Positions 16,485-23,635 are shown, numbered from the stretch's first letter. The stretch is DNA of 26,306 nt from an uncultured Olegusella sp. (GCF_947253395.1 NZ_CAMXYY010000014.1:1-26306); one strand, 5' to 3'. Made by a program: numbers and translations. Notes: generated by a model not told the origin, from the sequence alone.

Positions 16485-16515
16485 TCCACACTGTTGACCG
16501 TTGGTGTGGTGCTTA

Positions 16516-16553
16516 AAAAATGGCTATCTGTAATTTTTACGATAGCCATTTTT
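16516..16553. terminator. Bidirectional terminator, glg locus / xth
   Basis: AAAAATGGCTATC (16516-16528) pairs perfectly with GATAGCCATTTTT (16541-16553), flanked by A-runs on the left and T-runs on the right, so it can terminate both strands. It sits between the convergent glycogen locus and xth. A smaller stem CCACAC/GTGTGG (16486-16509) precedes it. The remaining sequence to 16648 is AT-rich without a recognisable feature. Confidence 0.9.
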
Positions 16554-16648
16554 CTTGGCAAAAAAGCAAGCTGTTATGATGAATTTCCATTCAAAAATTT
16601 ATATATATTATAACTATATGATACGGCTAGCTGGCAGCTCTTGGCACA

Positions 16649-17431
16649 CTATAGCGTAATCGTTAGCTCAACAGGGCAATGATCGCTACCGTAGATATCA
16701 CTGAGGATGCGAGAGTCTACAATGCGGTCGGCAACACGATTACTGACAAGGAAGTAGTCAATACGCCAGCCTACATTGCGTTCGCGCGCACGCATGCGGT
16801 AGCTCCACCAGCTGTAGGCATCCGTCTGCTCAGGATACAGGCTGCGGAAACTGTCGGTAAAACCAGCATCCAGCAGCTGTCCAAAGCCCGCGCGTTCCTC
16901 ATCGGAAAAACCTGCATTCATATGATTGGTATCGGGGTTTTTCAGGTCGATTTCCTCATGAGCAACATTGAAGTCACCGCAGGTTACTACAGGTTTTTCC
17001 TGGGAAAGACGAGCGAGAAATTCACGATAATCCTTGTCCCATACCATGCGTTCGTCTAAGCGCAGCAGGCCATTTTTTGAGTCGGGCGTATACACATTAA
17101 CAAACCAGTATTTTTCAAACTCAAGAGCACAAACGCGGCCCTCATTGTCGGCAAACTCACAGCCAATTTCGCGAATTACTTGTCGTGGTTCTTCTTGGCT
17201 AAAGACAGCTGTGCCAGAGTAACCCTTGCGTTCTGCATAATTCCACGTTTGATAATAACCGGGAAAATCTATCTTAATCTGACCTTCCTGTAACTTTGTC
17301 TCCTGCAAAGCAAAGACATCGGCAGATGCCTGTTCAAAAATTTCAGGAAAACTAGGTTCTTTTTTCATAACAGCACGCAGGCCATTAACGTTCCAAGATA
17401 CGAGCTTAAGCTCGCGGGGGGTATCGCTCAT
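16649..17431 (-). CDS. xth: Exodeoxyribonuclease III
   Basis: This is an AP endonuclease/3'-5' exonuclease of the exonuclease-endonuclease-phosphatase fold, acting in base excision repair. The length (260 aa) is typical. All catalytic blocks are present: Asn14 in LVSWNVNGLRA, Glu44 in ALQETKL, Tyr114 in VNVYTPDSKNG, Asp153 and Asn155 in CGDFNVAHEEID, and Asp250/His251 in GSDHCPVEL. ATG 17431 is preceded on the minus strand only by a weak GATGGGAT. The gene faces the glycogen locus and shares its terminator. It and nth flank that locus on both sides, both on the minus strand. Confidence 0.97.
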   Translation of the reverse strand: MSDTPRELKLVSWNVNGLRAVMKKEPSFPEIFEQASADVFALQETKLQEGQIKIDFPGYYQTWNYAERKGYSGTAVFSQEEPRQVIREIGCEFADNEGRVCALEFEKYWFVNVYTPDSKNGLLRLDERMVWDKDYREFLARLSQEKPVVTCGDFNVAHEEIDLKNPDTNHMNAGFSDEERAGFGQLLDAGFTDSFRSLYPEQTDAYSWWSYRMRARERNVGWRIDYFLVSNRVADRIVDSRILSDIYGSDHCPVELTITL

Positions 17432-17499
17432 GTACTATCCCATCTGCAGACTAAAGGCGGACTACAAAATGACTTGATTAAGTGTAGCCTACCCAAAAA

Positions 17500-17552
17500 T
17501 TAAGGCGATATCGTGTACATGGGATTTTATTGGTGGATACTCATCGCCTTAA
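17500..17552. repeat. 10-bp inverted repeat, xth-sirtuin gap
   Basis: TTAAGGCGAT (17500-17509) and ATCGCCTTAA (17543-17552) are exact inverse complements separated by 33 bp. It lies in the 305-bp gap between the divergent xth and sirtuin genes, so it is more likely an operator pair or leader element than a terminator. Apart from this and the candidate promoter at 17589-17617, nothing is recognised in the gap. Confidence 0.5.
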
Positions 17553-17588
17553 GGACGTGCGGTGCAACTTTTGAGTACCCGATCTTCA

Positions 17589-17617
17589 TTGGGCATATTG
17601 GTTAACTGGTCTAAAAT
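17589..17617 (+). promoter_or_regulatory. Candidate sigma-70-type promoter for sirtuin-folPK
   Basis: TTGGGC (17589-17594) and TAAAAT (17612-17617) are separated by exactly 17 bp, about 120 bp before the sirtuin ATG. The match is moderate and unconfirmed. Confidence 0.4.
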
Positions 17618-17736
17618 GCCCTCCATTCGCGAATTAGTTTGCTAGGAGATTTTAGCGAGGGTGGTAGGGGTGCTAGAGTGGATGGACAGGAGCTCTCACA
17701 AAAGCAAAGCATAAACGAAGCTGGAGCGTGACTATC

Positions 17737-18474
17737 ATGGGTCAAATTATTCGTGATTCTCAAGAGGCAGCGCATGAACTCAGGGACCGCATAAGCAAAG
17801 CTCAAAACGTAGTTTTCTTTGGTGGTGCGGGAGTCTCGACGGCAAGTGGTATTCCAGATTTTAGAAGTCCAAATGGGCTCTACCGCCAAAAGCTTGATTA
17901 TTCACCCGAAGAGATGCTCGAACACCGTTTCTTCATTGAGCATATGCAGGAGTTTTATGACTTTTATCGCACGCGTATGATTGCGCTTGACGCACGTCCC
18001 AACCAAGCACATTTCAAGCTTGCCGAGCTTGAGCGCGAGGGCAAGCTAGCAGCGGTGGTGACGCAAAATATTGATGGTCTACACCAGGCAGCAGGCTCGC
18101 ATCAGGTCTATGAGCTGCACGGTTCGGTTCATCGAAATATTTGTCAGCACTGTGGCAAGACGTATTCAGCCGAATGGATAGTGGCAAGCGAAGGCATACC
18201 TCATTGCGAATGTTGTGGCGGACTCATTAAACCTGATGTAGTGCTTTATGGCGAGTCTCTTAACCAAGCAGTACTTTATGGGGCAGCAACGGCTATTGCT
18301 GAGGCTGACATGCTTATTGTTGGCGGTACATCCTTAGTGGTATATCCTGCTGCAGGTCTCGTACAATACTTCCAAGGAAACGATCTTGCGATAGTCAATA
18401 TGCAATCAACTCCTCAGGATGCAATGGCGGATTTAGTTTGTGTATGTGATATTGCAAAGGCTTTTGATTTTTGA
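17737..18474 (+). CDS. NAD-dependent protein deacetylase (Sir2 family)
   Basis: This sirtuin removes acyl groups from lysines using NAD. The start is ATG 17737 with GGAG 10 bp upstream; GTG 17728 is too close to that site. The 245-aa product has GGAGVSTASGIPDFRS (29-44) for NAD, TQNIDGLH (109-116) and catalytic His128 in ELHGSVH. A zinc ribbon is formed by CQHC (Cys136, 139) and CECC (Cys157, 160). KPDVVLYGE and VGGTSLVVYPA complete the Rossmann part. The EFYDFYRTRM segment lacks the Y-x-x-R spacing of desuccinylase-type (class III) CobB, so a deacetylase is likelier. Its stop lies just ahead of the FolP/FolK gene, forming an apparent operon. Confidence 0.94.
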   Translation: MGQIIRDSQEAAHELRDRISKAQNVVFFGGAGVSTASGIPDFRSPNGLYRQKLDYSPEEMLEHRFFIEHMQEFYDFYRTRMIALDARPNQAHFKLAELEREGKLAAVVTQNIDGLHQAAGSHQVYELHGSVHRNICQHCGKTYSAEWIVASEGIPHCECCGGLIKPDVVLYGESLNQAVLYGAATAIAEADMLIVGGTSLVVYPAAGLVQYFQGNDLAIVNMQSTPQDAMADLVCVCDIAKAFDF

Positions 18475-18518
18475 TTACACCAGTGAGCTATGCCCTAGCG
18501 GGCTTGAGTGGAGGATTT

Positions 18519-19937
18519 ATGGCTCGAGAGGACTTTGCCATTTTTCGTTGTGGACATCACGAACTCTCGCTGGCACGTCCACGTATCATGGGCATGCTTG
18601 AGGTGGGCCCTCGTGGTTTGGCAGCTGAGGAAGCAATTGCGCTTGGTAAGTCGATGCTTGATGAAGGCGCCGACCTTCTGGATGTGAGCTTTGCGCCAGC
18701 GCCAGAAGAGCTCCCTGCCACCGATTCTGCTGCTGCTCGTGTGCGCCGCGCGGCGATTGATGTTGAGGGCGAGGCAGTAGTACCAGTGGTGCGCGGGCTT
18801 GTCGCCACAGGCGCTATCGTGTGTATCACCACTCGTCATCCACAGGTTGCCAAAATGTGCATTCGTCTCGGAGCAGAAGTGCTTGACGATCCTGAGGGCT
18901 TTACCAATACCGAGATGGTTGAGGTTGCTGCCGAGAGTGATTGTGCTTGTGTGGTGATTTGCGATAGCGAGTTCCGCGTGAATGCCTCTCGTCGTTCAGT
19001 TGTACTTGATCAGGCTCATACACCTTTGCGTCCCGTAGCATCCAACCGTCGTTTTACTTTGCCTGAAGAAGCGCCTATTATGCGTGAAATCATGGGCTTT
19101 TTAGGTGATCAGGCGCGTATGTTGCTGCGTGCTGGTGTTTCGCGTGATCGTATTTGTTTTGATCCAGGTTTAGGACAAAACAAAACTCCCGACGAAGATG
19201 TCGTGGTGCAGCGTAATGCAAAAAAGCTCATGTCATTGGGCTATCCGTTGCTTCAGTCAGTGTCTGAGGGAGATTTTTCTACTTCAGTTACGGGACCCCA
19301 AGCAGACAAAGCGGCAGCTATGGGCTTTTGTATCTGGGGTATTCAGGCCGGTGCGCGCATTTTACGCGTGCACGATGTGGCTCAGATGGCGGAGGCGGTT
19401 AATGCATATTGGGCAATGGCAAAGCCTGATGCGCGTCAGGGCTTTGTCTCTTTGGGTTCAAATGTAGGTGACCGTGTAGGCTATCTGTCTCAAGCGGTAC
19501 AGCTTATCGATAAAATCCCGATGACCTGCGTTGTTGCCGTGAGCTCTGCTTATGAGACAGAACCTGCATATGGCATTGCAACCCCTGTTGCAAATGCGGT
19601 GGCCGAGATTCGCACCGAGTTACATCCCTTAGTGCTGTTGGGCCATCTGTCAGAAATTGAAAATAAGCTGGGACGTATTCGTGATCCTAAAACGTTGGGT
19701 CACGGTCCGCGTACGATTGACTGTGATCTTGTCTGGGTTGATGGCGAGACGCATGCAGGCGAGCGCTTGACGCTGCCACACGCACATTTGGGCGAGCGTG
19801 ATTATGTATTGGTGCCTATGGAAGATTTGATGCATGACCCCGTACGCTTTTTGACGCATGCAGGTGTTGAGGTGGCAGAACCCGAGCAGCGCATTGGTCG
19901 CGTTACTTCCGAGCTTGGGTCCCTCGACTGGAAGTAA
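18519..19937 (+). CDS. Divergent dihydropteroate synthase-like / HPPK (FolK) fusion
   Basis: The start is ATG 18519 with GGAGG 4-5 bp upstream; TTG 18471, overlapping the sirtuin stop, is the alternative. Residues about 8-300 have the dihydropteroate synthase fold (RPRIMGMLEV at the front, FDPGLGQNK at 214-222, GARILRVHDV at 278-287) but lack most FolP signatures. NVTPDSFSDGG reads EVGPRGLAAEE, GESTRPG is replaced by SFAPAPEEL, SVDT by CITT, IIND by VLDD, and SRKS by SEGD. Residues 308-445 are an intact HPPK domain, with FVSLGSNVGDR, LGRIRDPKTLGHGPRTIDCDL (acidic Asp401 and Asp403) and LPHAHLGERDYVL. HPPK pyrophosphorylates hydroxymethyl-dihydropterin. The FolP part may be inactive or altered. 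Confidence 0.85.
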   Translation: MAREDFAIFRCGHHELSLARPRIMGMLEVGPRGLAAEEAIALGKSMLDEGADLLDVSFAPAPEELPATDSAAARVRRAAIDVEGEAVVPVVRGLVATGAIVCITTRHPQVAKMCIRLGAEVLDDPEGFTNTEMVEVAAESDCACVVICDSEFRVNASRRSVVLDQAHTPLRPVASNRRFTLPEEAPIMREIMGFLGDQARMLLRAGVSRDRICFDPGLGQNKTPDEDVVVQRNAKKLMSLGYPLLQSVSEGDFSTSVTGPQADKAAAMGFCIWGIQAGARILRVHDVAQMAEAVNAYWAMAKPDARQGFVSLGSNVGDRVGYLSQAVQLIDKIPMTCVVAVSSAYETEPAYGIATPVANAVAEIRTELHPLVLLGHLSEIENKLGRIRDPKTLGHGPRTIDCDLVWVDGETHAGERLTLPHAHLGERDYVLVPMEDLMHDPVRFLTHAGVEVAEPEQRIGRVTSELGSLDWK

Positions 19938-19974
19938 GCAGCACCGTGTGCTTGCAGCGCTTTGCTTGATAAGA

Positions 19975-20006
19975 AAAGCCCAGCAGTTGAGCCATTGCTG
20001 GGCTTT
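19975..20006. terminator. Bidirectional terminator, folPK / coaX
   Basis: AAAGCCCAGCA (19975-19985) pairs perfectly with TGCTGGGCTTT (19996-20006) with a 10-nt loop. Read on the minus strand it is followed by TTTTCTT, so it serves coaX best. On the plus strand the T-run is short. It lies between two convergent genes. Confidence 0.85.
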
Positions 20007-20026
20007 ATATGATTGTGCACATGGTC

Positions 20027-20851
20027 CTAAGTTCGATTTGCGCGTTTTTCTGCACGGTGCCGCCAAATTTGCCTAATACCACGAATGGTAATGTCAGGAT
20101 CTACCACATCAAAAATATCGGTAGCTTCGGCCACAACGGAAGAAAGCCCGCCCGTACCTACGATGGTACAACGTGGCATAGTTGTACCGTCATGTGCTTG
20201 TGACCACTCAGCGCGAAGTTCTGCTTGTATGCGGCGCACCATACCTTCTGCCTGGACTGCTGCGCCGATAACAATGCCTGACTGCACAGCAGTTTCGGTG
20301 CTATTGCCTAGGGCATAGGCAGGAGCAATAAGCGGTACGTTTGACAATTTTGCTGCGTGCTCAAAAAGCGCAGCTGCCGATAGCTGCAGGCCTGGCATGA
20401 TGACTCCGCCGCGGAAGCGACCATGAGCGTCAACCACATCGATATTGGTTGCGGTACCAAAGTCAACCACAATGACTGGCGCGCCATAGCTGGTCTTTGC
20501 GGCGACCGCATTTGCAATGCGGTCGGCTCCAGCTTGACTAGGGTCGGGGAGAGCAACTTCAATTCCGCAATCGCGCGAAGCGTCTATTATCAGTGGGGCA
20601 ACACCTGAAATCTCCTTTGCCAAATGGACCCACGATTGAGTAAGCGTAGGCACGACCCCTGCAATCGCTACATCGTTGATGTCTTGAAGCTTGTAGCCCA
20701 GCATATGAAAGTAACCATAGAGGCGAGCATGGAGTGAGTCGGCAGTATCGGTGCGTAAGGTCGCCATGCGCCACTGTCGAAGCAAGGTCTCATTGTCGGC
20801 GATTAAACCAAGGGTTGTTTGAGTATTTCCTATGTCAACTGCGAGAAACAT
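20027..20851 (-). CDS. coaX: Type III pantothenate kinase
   Basis: It phosphorylates pantothenate, the first step of coenzyme A synthesis, using the ASKHA fold. The 274-aa product has the phosphate motif AVDIGNTQT with Asp6, GADRIANAVAA (108-118, Asp110 as expected catalytic base), VVDFGTATNID (128-138) and GGVIMPGLQLS, all family hallmarks. The start ATG is preceded by AGGAG with 6-bp spacing. The final residues (KRANRT) are basic. The gene converges on folPK with a shared terminator and is divergent from rpmE. CoaX is insensitive to CoA feedback in characterised species; whether that holds here is inference. Confidence 0.96.
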   Translation of the reverse strand: MFLAVDIGNTQTTLGLIADNETLLRQWRMATLRTDTADSLHARLYGYFHMLGYKLQDINDVAIAGVVPTLTQSWVHLAKEISGVAPLIIDASRDCGIEVALPDPSQAGADRIANAVAAKTSYGAPVIVVDFGTATNIDVVDAHGRFRGGVIMPGLQLSAAALFEHAAKLSNVPLIAPAYALGNSTETAVQSGIVIGAAVQAEGMVRRIQAELRAEWSQAHDGTTMPRCTIVGTGGLSSVVAEATDIFDVVDPDITIRGIRQIWRHRAEKRANRT

Positions 20852-20885
20852 GTGAGTCTCCTGGACTGTGTTTGGCGTTTTTGCT

Positions 20886-20897
20886 TAACACGTGTTA
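20886..20897. promoter_or_regulatory. 12-bp palindrome in coaX-rpmE divergent promoter region
   Basis: TAACACGTGTTA is a perfect 12-bp palindrome, 35 bp upstream of coaX and about 93 bp before rpmE. It overlaps a possible plus-strand promoter (TTGGCG, 18-bp spacer, TATTAT at about 20898-20899). A second candidate promoter is TTGTCA at about 20911 with TAGATA 18 bp on. The palindrome is a plausible regulator site; no regulator is identified. Confidence 0.45.
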
Positions 20898-20953
20898 TTA
20901 TCGCAAAGCTTGTCACAAACGGTAGGTTATGTTTAGATAAGCGCACACCACTT

Positions 20954-20972
20954 GCCTGGTCGGAAACCAGGC
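20954..20972 (+). promoter_or_regulatory. rpmE 5' leader hairpin
   Basis: GCCTGGT (20954-20960) pairs with ACCAGGC (20966-20972) around a CGGAA loop, 9 bp before the TTAGGAG ribosome binding site of rpmE. From memory, L31 genes of Coriobacteria and other actinobacteria carry a ribosomal-protein leader RNA family that represses translation when L31 is in excess, and this hairpin sits where such a leader would be. The match to that family is not verified here. Confidence 0.5.
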
Positions 20973-20989
20973 CTACGTTAGGAGTTGTC

Positions 20990-21418
20990 ATGAAGCAAGG
21001 AATCCATCCCGAGTACGTGGAGTGCATGGTACGTTGCACCTGCGGCAATACCTGGAAGACTCGCGCTACCAAAAGCGAGATGACTGTCGACCTCTGCAAT
21101 AAGTGCCACCCGTTCTACACCGGCCAGCAGAAGCTTGTTGACACCGGTGGACGCGTCCAGCGCTTCTCTGACAAGTTCGGTGGTGCTGCTGCACAACAGC
21201 TTAAGCGTATGCAGGAAGCCAAGACTGCAAAGGCTGCACAGGCTGCTGAAGCTGCTGCTGCGGCAAAGGCTGCCAAAGAGGCAAAGGCTGCTGAGAAGGC
21301 CAAGCGTGCTGCAGAGTATGCCAAAAAAGCCGAGGCTGAGGCTGCCAAGAAGGCTGCCGCTGCTGCCAAAGAGGCAGAGTCTGCTACCGTTGCTGCCGAG
21401 GAGCCTGCAGCTAAGTAA
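20990..21418 (+). CDS. rpmE: 50S ribosomal protein L31 with long Ala/Lys tail
   Basis: The start is ATG 20990 with TTAGGAG 8 bp upstream; the frame extends further up but without a site. The first ~65 residues are classic L31: MKQGIHPEYVE, the zinc-type pairs CTCGNTW and LCNKCHPFYTGQQK, then VDTGGRVQRFSDKFG. The remaining ~75 residues are a charged Ala/Lys/Glu-rich tail (for example KAAKEAKAAEKAKRAAEYA), predicted to be one long helix, roughly doubling the usual size. The four cysteines indicate the zinc-binding (C+) form. L31 bridges the ribosomal subunits. A strong terminator follows, so the gene is monocistronic. Confidence 0.95.
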   Translation: MKQGIHPEYVECMVRCTCGNTWKTRATKSEMTVDLCNKCHPFYTGQQKLVDTGGRVQRFSDKFGGAAAQQLKRMQEAKTAKAAQAAEAAAAAKAAKEAKAAEKAKRAAEYAKKAEAEAAKKAAAAAKEAESATVAAEEPAAK

Positions 21419-21444
21419 GCGCCAGCTTTACAAAGGTACGAATG

Positions 21445-21483
21445 ACCCGCTAGCACTGAATGAACTGTGCTAGCGGGTTTTTT
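21445..21483 (+). terminator. Terminator after rpmE
   Basis: ACCCGCTAGCAC (21445-21456) pairs perfectly with GTGCTAGCGGGT (21467-21478), followed by TTTTTT through 21483. This is a textbook intrinsic terminator. Confidence 0.93.
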
Positions 21484-21496
21484 GATGTTGCTGAAA

Positions 21497-21791
21497 GCCA
21501 CGGATCATTTCAAGCAAGCCGGCCTTGCTTGCCAAAAGCCACGTTTCATTTCACTCAACACGGTCCTGCTTGCCAAACGCCACGTTCTGTTTCAGCCAAT
21601 ACGGCCCTGCTTGCCAAGCGCCACATTCTGTTTCAGAAAAAATGTCAAAAGCCACACTCTGTTTCAAAAGGCCTGACGTTTGCCCAGGTAGATTTTTTTC
21701 GCGTGAAATGAAACGTGGCTTTTGGCTAAAAAAGTGAAGTAGAACGTGGCTTCTGGCATCTGGCATGAAGTGGCATGAAACAGAACGTGGC
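21497..21791. repeat. Array of eight 16-bp motifs, five direct then three inverted
   Basis: The consensus is GCCACGTTCTGTTTCA. Plus-strand copies start at 21497, 21538, 21579, 21620 and 21651, and minus-strand copies occupy 21704-21719, 21735-21750 and 21776-21791. Spacing between plus copies is 41, 41, 41 and 31 bp; between minus copies it is 31 and 41. Copy 2 is the exact inverse of copy 6, and copy 3 of copy 8. The 25-bp spacers in the first part are themselves similar and end in GCTTGCCAA. The array is noncoding: long open frames appear in all three plus frames because the period is not a multiple of three. Function unknown; regular protein binding or a structured RNA are options. Confidence 0.88.
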
Positions 21792-21934
21792 GGCTGACAG
21801 TTGCCAGAGTTCGTGCTTAGGTTAATGCATGGAGCGTGTAGGCAAAAAAATGTTCGAAGGTATTTCTTCCCTATATACGTAATGCAATCAGAAATCTTTT
21901 TGCTTATATCCAGCCATTTGTAGCTAATTTGTAG

Positions 21935-22156
21935 CTAGGTTGTTACTATGCGCTTGATTCCTCTGGTCGTCGTGAGCTTGCCCGGATTGCTCGAGAAGAT
22001 CATATTGGGGATGAACAACTGTTTTATCTGCTCTACAAAAATGATTTTTTGCATATGATTCGTAAAGACGAGCGCAAAAAAGCAAATCAAAGCTCGGAGT
22101 TTTTTGTGGTGATGGCAGCAATTGCGGCGCTTGTTGAAAGCGATGACAAAAAGTAG
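21935..22156 (+). pseudogene. 5'-truncated gene remnant, unknown family
   Basis: The frame is open from after TAG 21932-21934 to TAG 22154-22156 and clearly protein-like from about 21947: YALDSSGRRELARIARED, then DEQLFYLLYKNDFLHMIRK, then ending in a helical AAIAALVESDDKK. No ATG, GTG or TTG exists at the front and no ribosome binding site is seen, so the 5' part is missing. An 11-bp direct repeat (TTTGTAGCTAA then TTTGTAGCTAG, about 21918-21939) sits exactly at the break. TTGCTT and GCTAAT 17 bp apart (21900-21928) resemble a promoter. The whole stretch from 21484 to 22225 holds only this remnant and the repeat array. Family not recognised. Confidence 0.5.
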
Positions 22157-22225
22157 GAAAGCGACCGACAAAGAGTAGCTATCTTGCGGGATGCGATTTG
22201 TAGATTCGTTTGTCGCAGCAGACTT

Positions 22226-23635
22226 TTAGTCTGCACCGTCTTTGCTCAGCGAATAGCTATCGGCAAATTCGCCTTTGACGGTGTAGGGGATGACCAAGAA
22301 GTTTTGCTCGTTTTCATAATGGGTTGCTAGTGTTGCACTTGCTGCGTCTGGAGTTTTGCTTCCACCAAAAACCAGCGTCAGCTCGATGGTACCCTCAGCG
22401 GATTTAGGTGTTGTGTACTTTACTACCAAAGCCCCACTTGCATTTGTTTCAAGCGTACTGGTAAACGAGATGTTCTCAACGCGAGCATCGCCTTCGCTTG
22501 AATCTGTGTCCTTTGACACAGCCCCATGACGGTGTACAAGTCCAGAAAATGTTCCTGTTAACTGAGTAGTGCCATCACTGTTAGTCTGCGTACTGCCAAT
22601 AGTGATTTTGAGCGGCGAAGAGTTTGCGCCATAGCAGCCATGGCCGTCATTTTTCTGGGATTGATAGCTGCCTGTCCACGTGCCTACAAGCGGAGCGTAG
22701 CTGGTCTTTCGTGCATCTGCATCTGGTGTGCAGGATTTGATGTCCCACTGACCTGTTTTTGATGAGAGATGAAACTTGATGGTGAGCTTGCACTTGCGTT
22801 CGGAAAAACTGTCCTTGTTGGAAAAAACCAGCACAATTGTGGCATTGTTGGTCTCGGGGTCAAATTCTTCTTGGAATACCGTGCAGTCTGCATCGCGATA
22901 GAGAGAGTAAAGAGAGTCTTGCTCTGTAGAAGAAGTATTTGTCTGCTTAGATTTCTCGTCTGTTTTGGCAGCTTTACGTTCTGCAATATCTGCGCGCTGC
23001 AAAAAAACGCGTGCTTGTGTAAGTACTTTATTCGTATCGGGACCTTTGCTGGCAGACCAGCTCACATCTTGGATGATGAGATCTCCGGCTACAGACCACT
23101 TGCCGTGGCCATGACGATCGTAGAGAAGGCTAACCTTCTCGCGCGCTGCAATGCCATCGCCCGCATAAATGACCGCACCTGTTGCATTGCAGTGATCTTC
23201 ATCGCGGATGACCTCGCTATAGTCTACTGAATCGAGGGTAAGTGTCGTATCACGACCAAAATCCCCAGGGTCATAGGCAGGGGCTTCGGACAGATTGGCA
23301 ATGTCGCTGCTCACCTGATTGAGTGATGGCTTGTCTGTAGCACGGATTGATGAAATGGTGATCATCGATAGAAGAATGAACGCAGCTATTCCCAGCACTA
23401 TGAGGCCACGTAGATGAGCTTGCAGCCAGGGATGACTCTCTAAGCTCGATTTTGGCGAGGCTTTTGGATCTGGCTCTGAGCTCTGTTCTGGCCTCTTATT
23501 GAAAAAATCGCGATTTTGAAGGCGTGTGGCTGCAACTTCAGTCTTTTCAAAGTTATCTGATGTGGCGCTGTGTTCCTCAGTGTTTGCTGCAGAAGAAGGC
23601 AGACTTGTACTGTTATGAAGTCCGTCTTTGCTCAT
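22226..23635 (-). CDS. Single-pass membrane protein, extracellular beta-rich domain
   Basis: This 469-aa product has an acidic, Ser/Pro-rich disordered N-terminus (1-70), one transmembrane helix at about 77-97 (GLIVLGIAAFILLSMITIS) and a long external region. The external part has two segments: about 128-305 with paired cysteines (CNATGAV, DCTVFQEEFD, CKLTIKF, SCTPD) and 316-465 beginning LVGTWTGSYQSQ, a motif typical of lipocalin-like or extracellular sensor folds in actinobacterial surface proteins. The start has AGGGA 6 bp upstream. Topology is N-in by the basic residues before the helix. A short hairpin GCAGACT/AGTCTGC (22218-22234) overlaps its stop. No catalytic motif is seen; function unknown. 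It is divergent from pepF. Confidence 0.8.
   Translation of the reverse strand: MSKDGLHNSTSLPSSAANTEEHSATSDNFEKTEVAATRLQNRDFFNKRPEQSSEPDPKASPKSSLESHPWLQAHLRGLIVLGIAAFILLSMITISSIRATDKPSLNQVSSDIANLSEAPAYDPGDFGRDTTLTLDSVDYSEVIRDEDHCNATGAVIYAGDGIAAREKVSLLYDRHGHGKWSVAGDLIIQDVSWSASKGPDTNKVLTQARVFLQRADIAERKAAKTDEKSKQTNTSSTEQDSLYSLYRDADCTVFQEEFDPETNNATIVLVFSNKDSFSERKCKLTIKFHLSSKTGQWDIKSCTPDADARKTSYAPLVGTWTGSYQSQKNDGHGCYGANSSPLKITIGSTQTNSDGTTQLTGTFSGLVHRHGAVSKDTDSSEGDARVENISFTSTLETNASGALVVKYTTPKSAEGTIELTLVFGGSKTPDAASATLATHYENEQNFLVIPYTVKGEFADSYSLSKDGAD

Noticed and set aside
17728..17736. GTG 17728 as the sirtuin start
   Set aside because: The GGAG site is 1-2 bases away, too close; ATG 17737 has workable spacing.
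21460..21766. Overlapping open frames in all three plus frames and one minus frame in the repeat array
   Set aside because: The repeat unit has few stops and a 41-bp period (not a multiple of three), so all frames stay open. Products are repeats of the same DNA with no ribosome binding site.
21497..21791. CRISPR array
   Set aside because: The repeat is only 16 bp, spacers are similar to each other, copies change orientation, and no cas genes are present.
22769..23230. 153-codon plus-strand frame inside the membrane-protein gene
   Set aside because: It is antisense to a gene with signal/anchor features and ribosome binding site, and has no start signals of its own.
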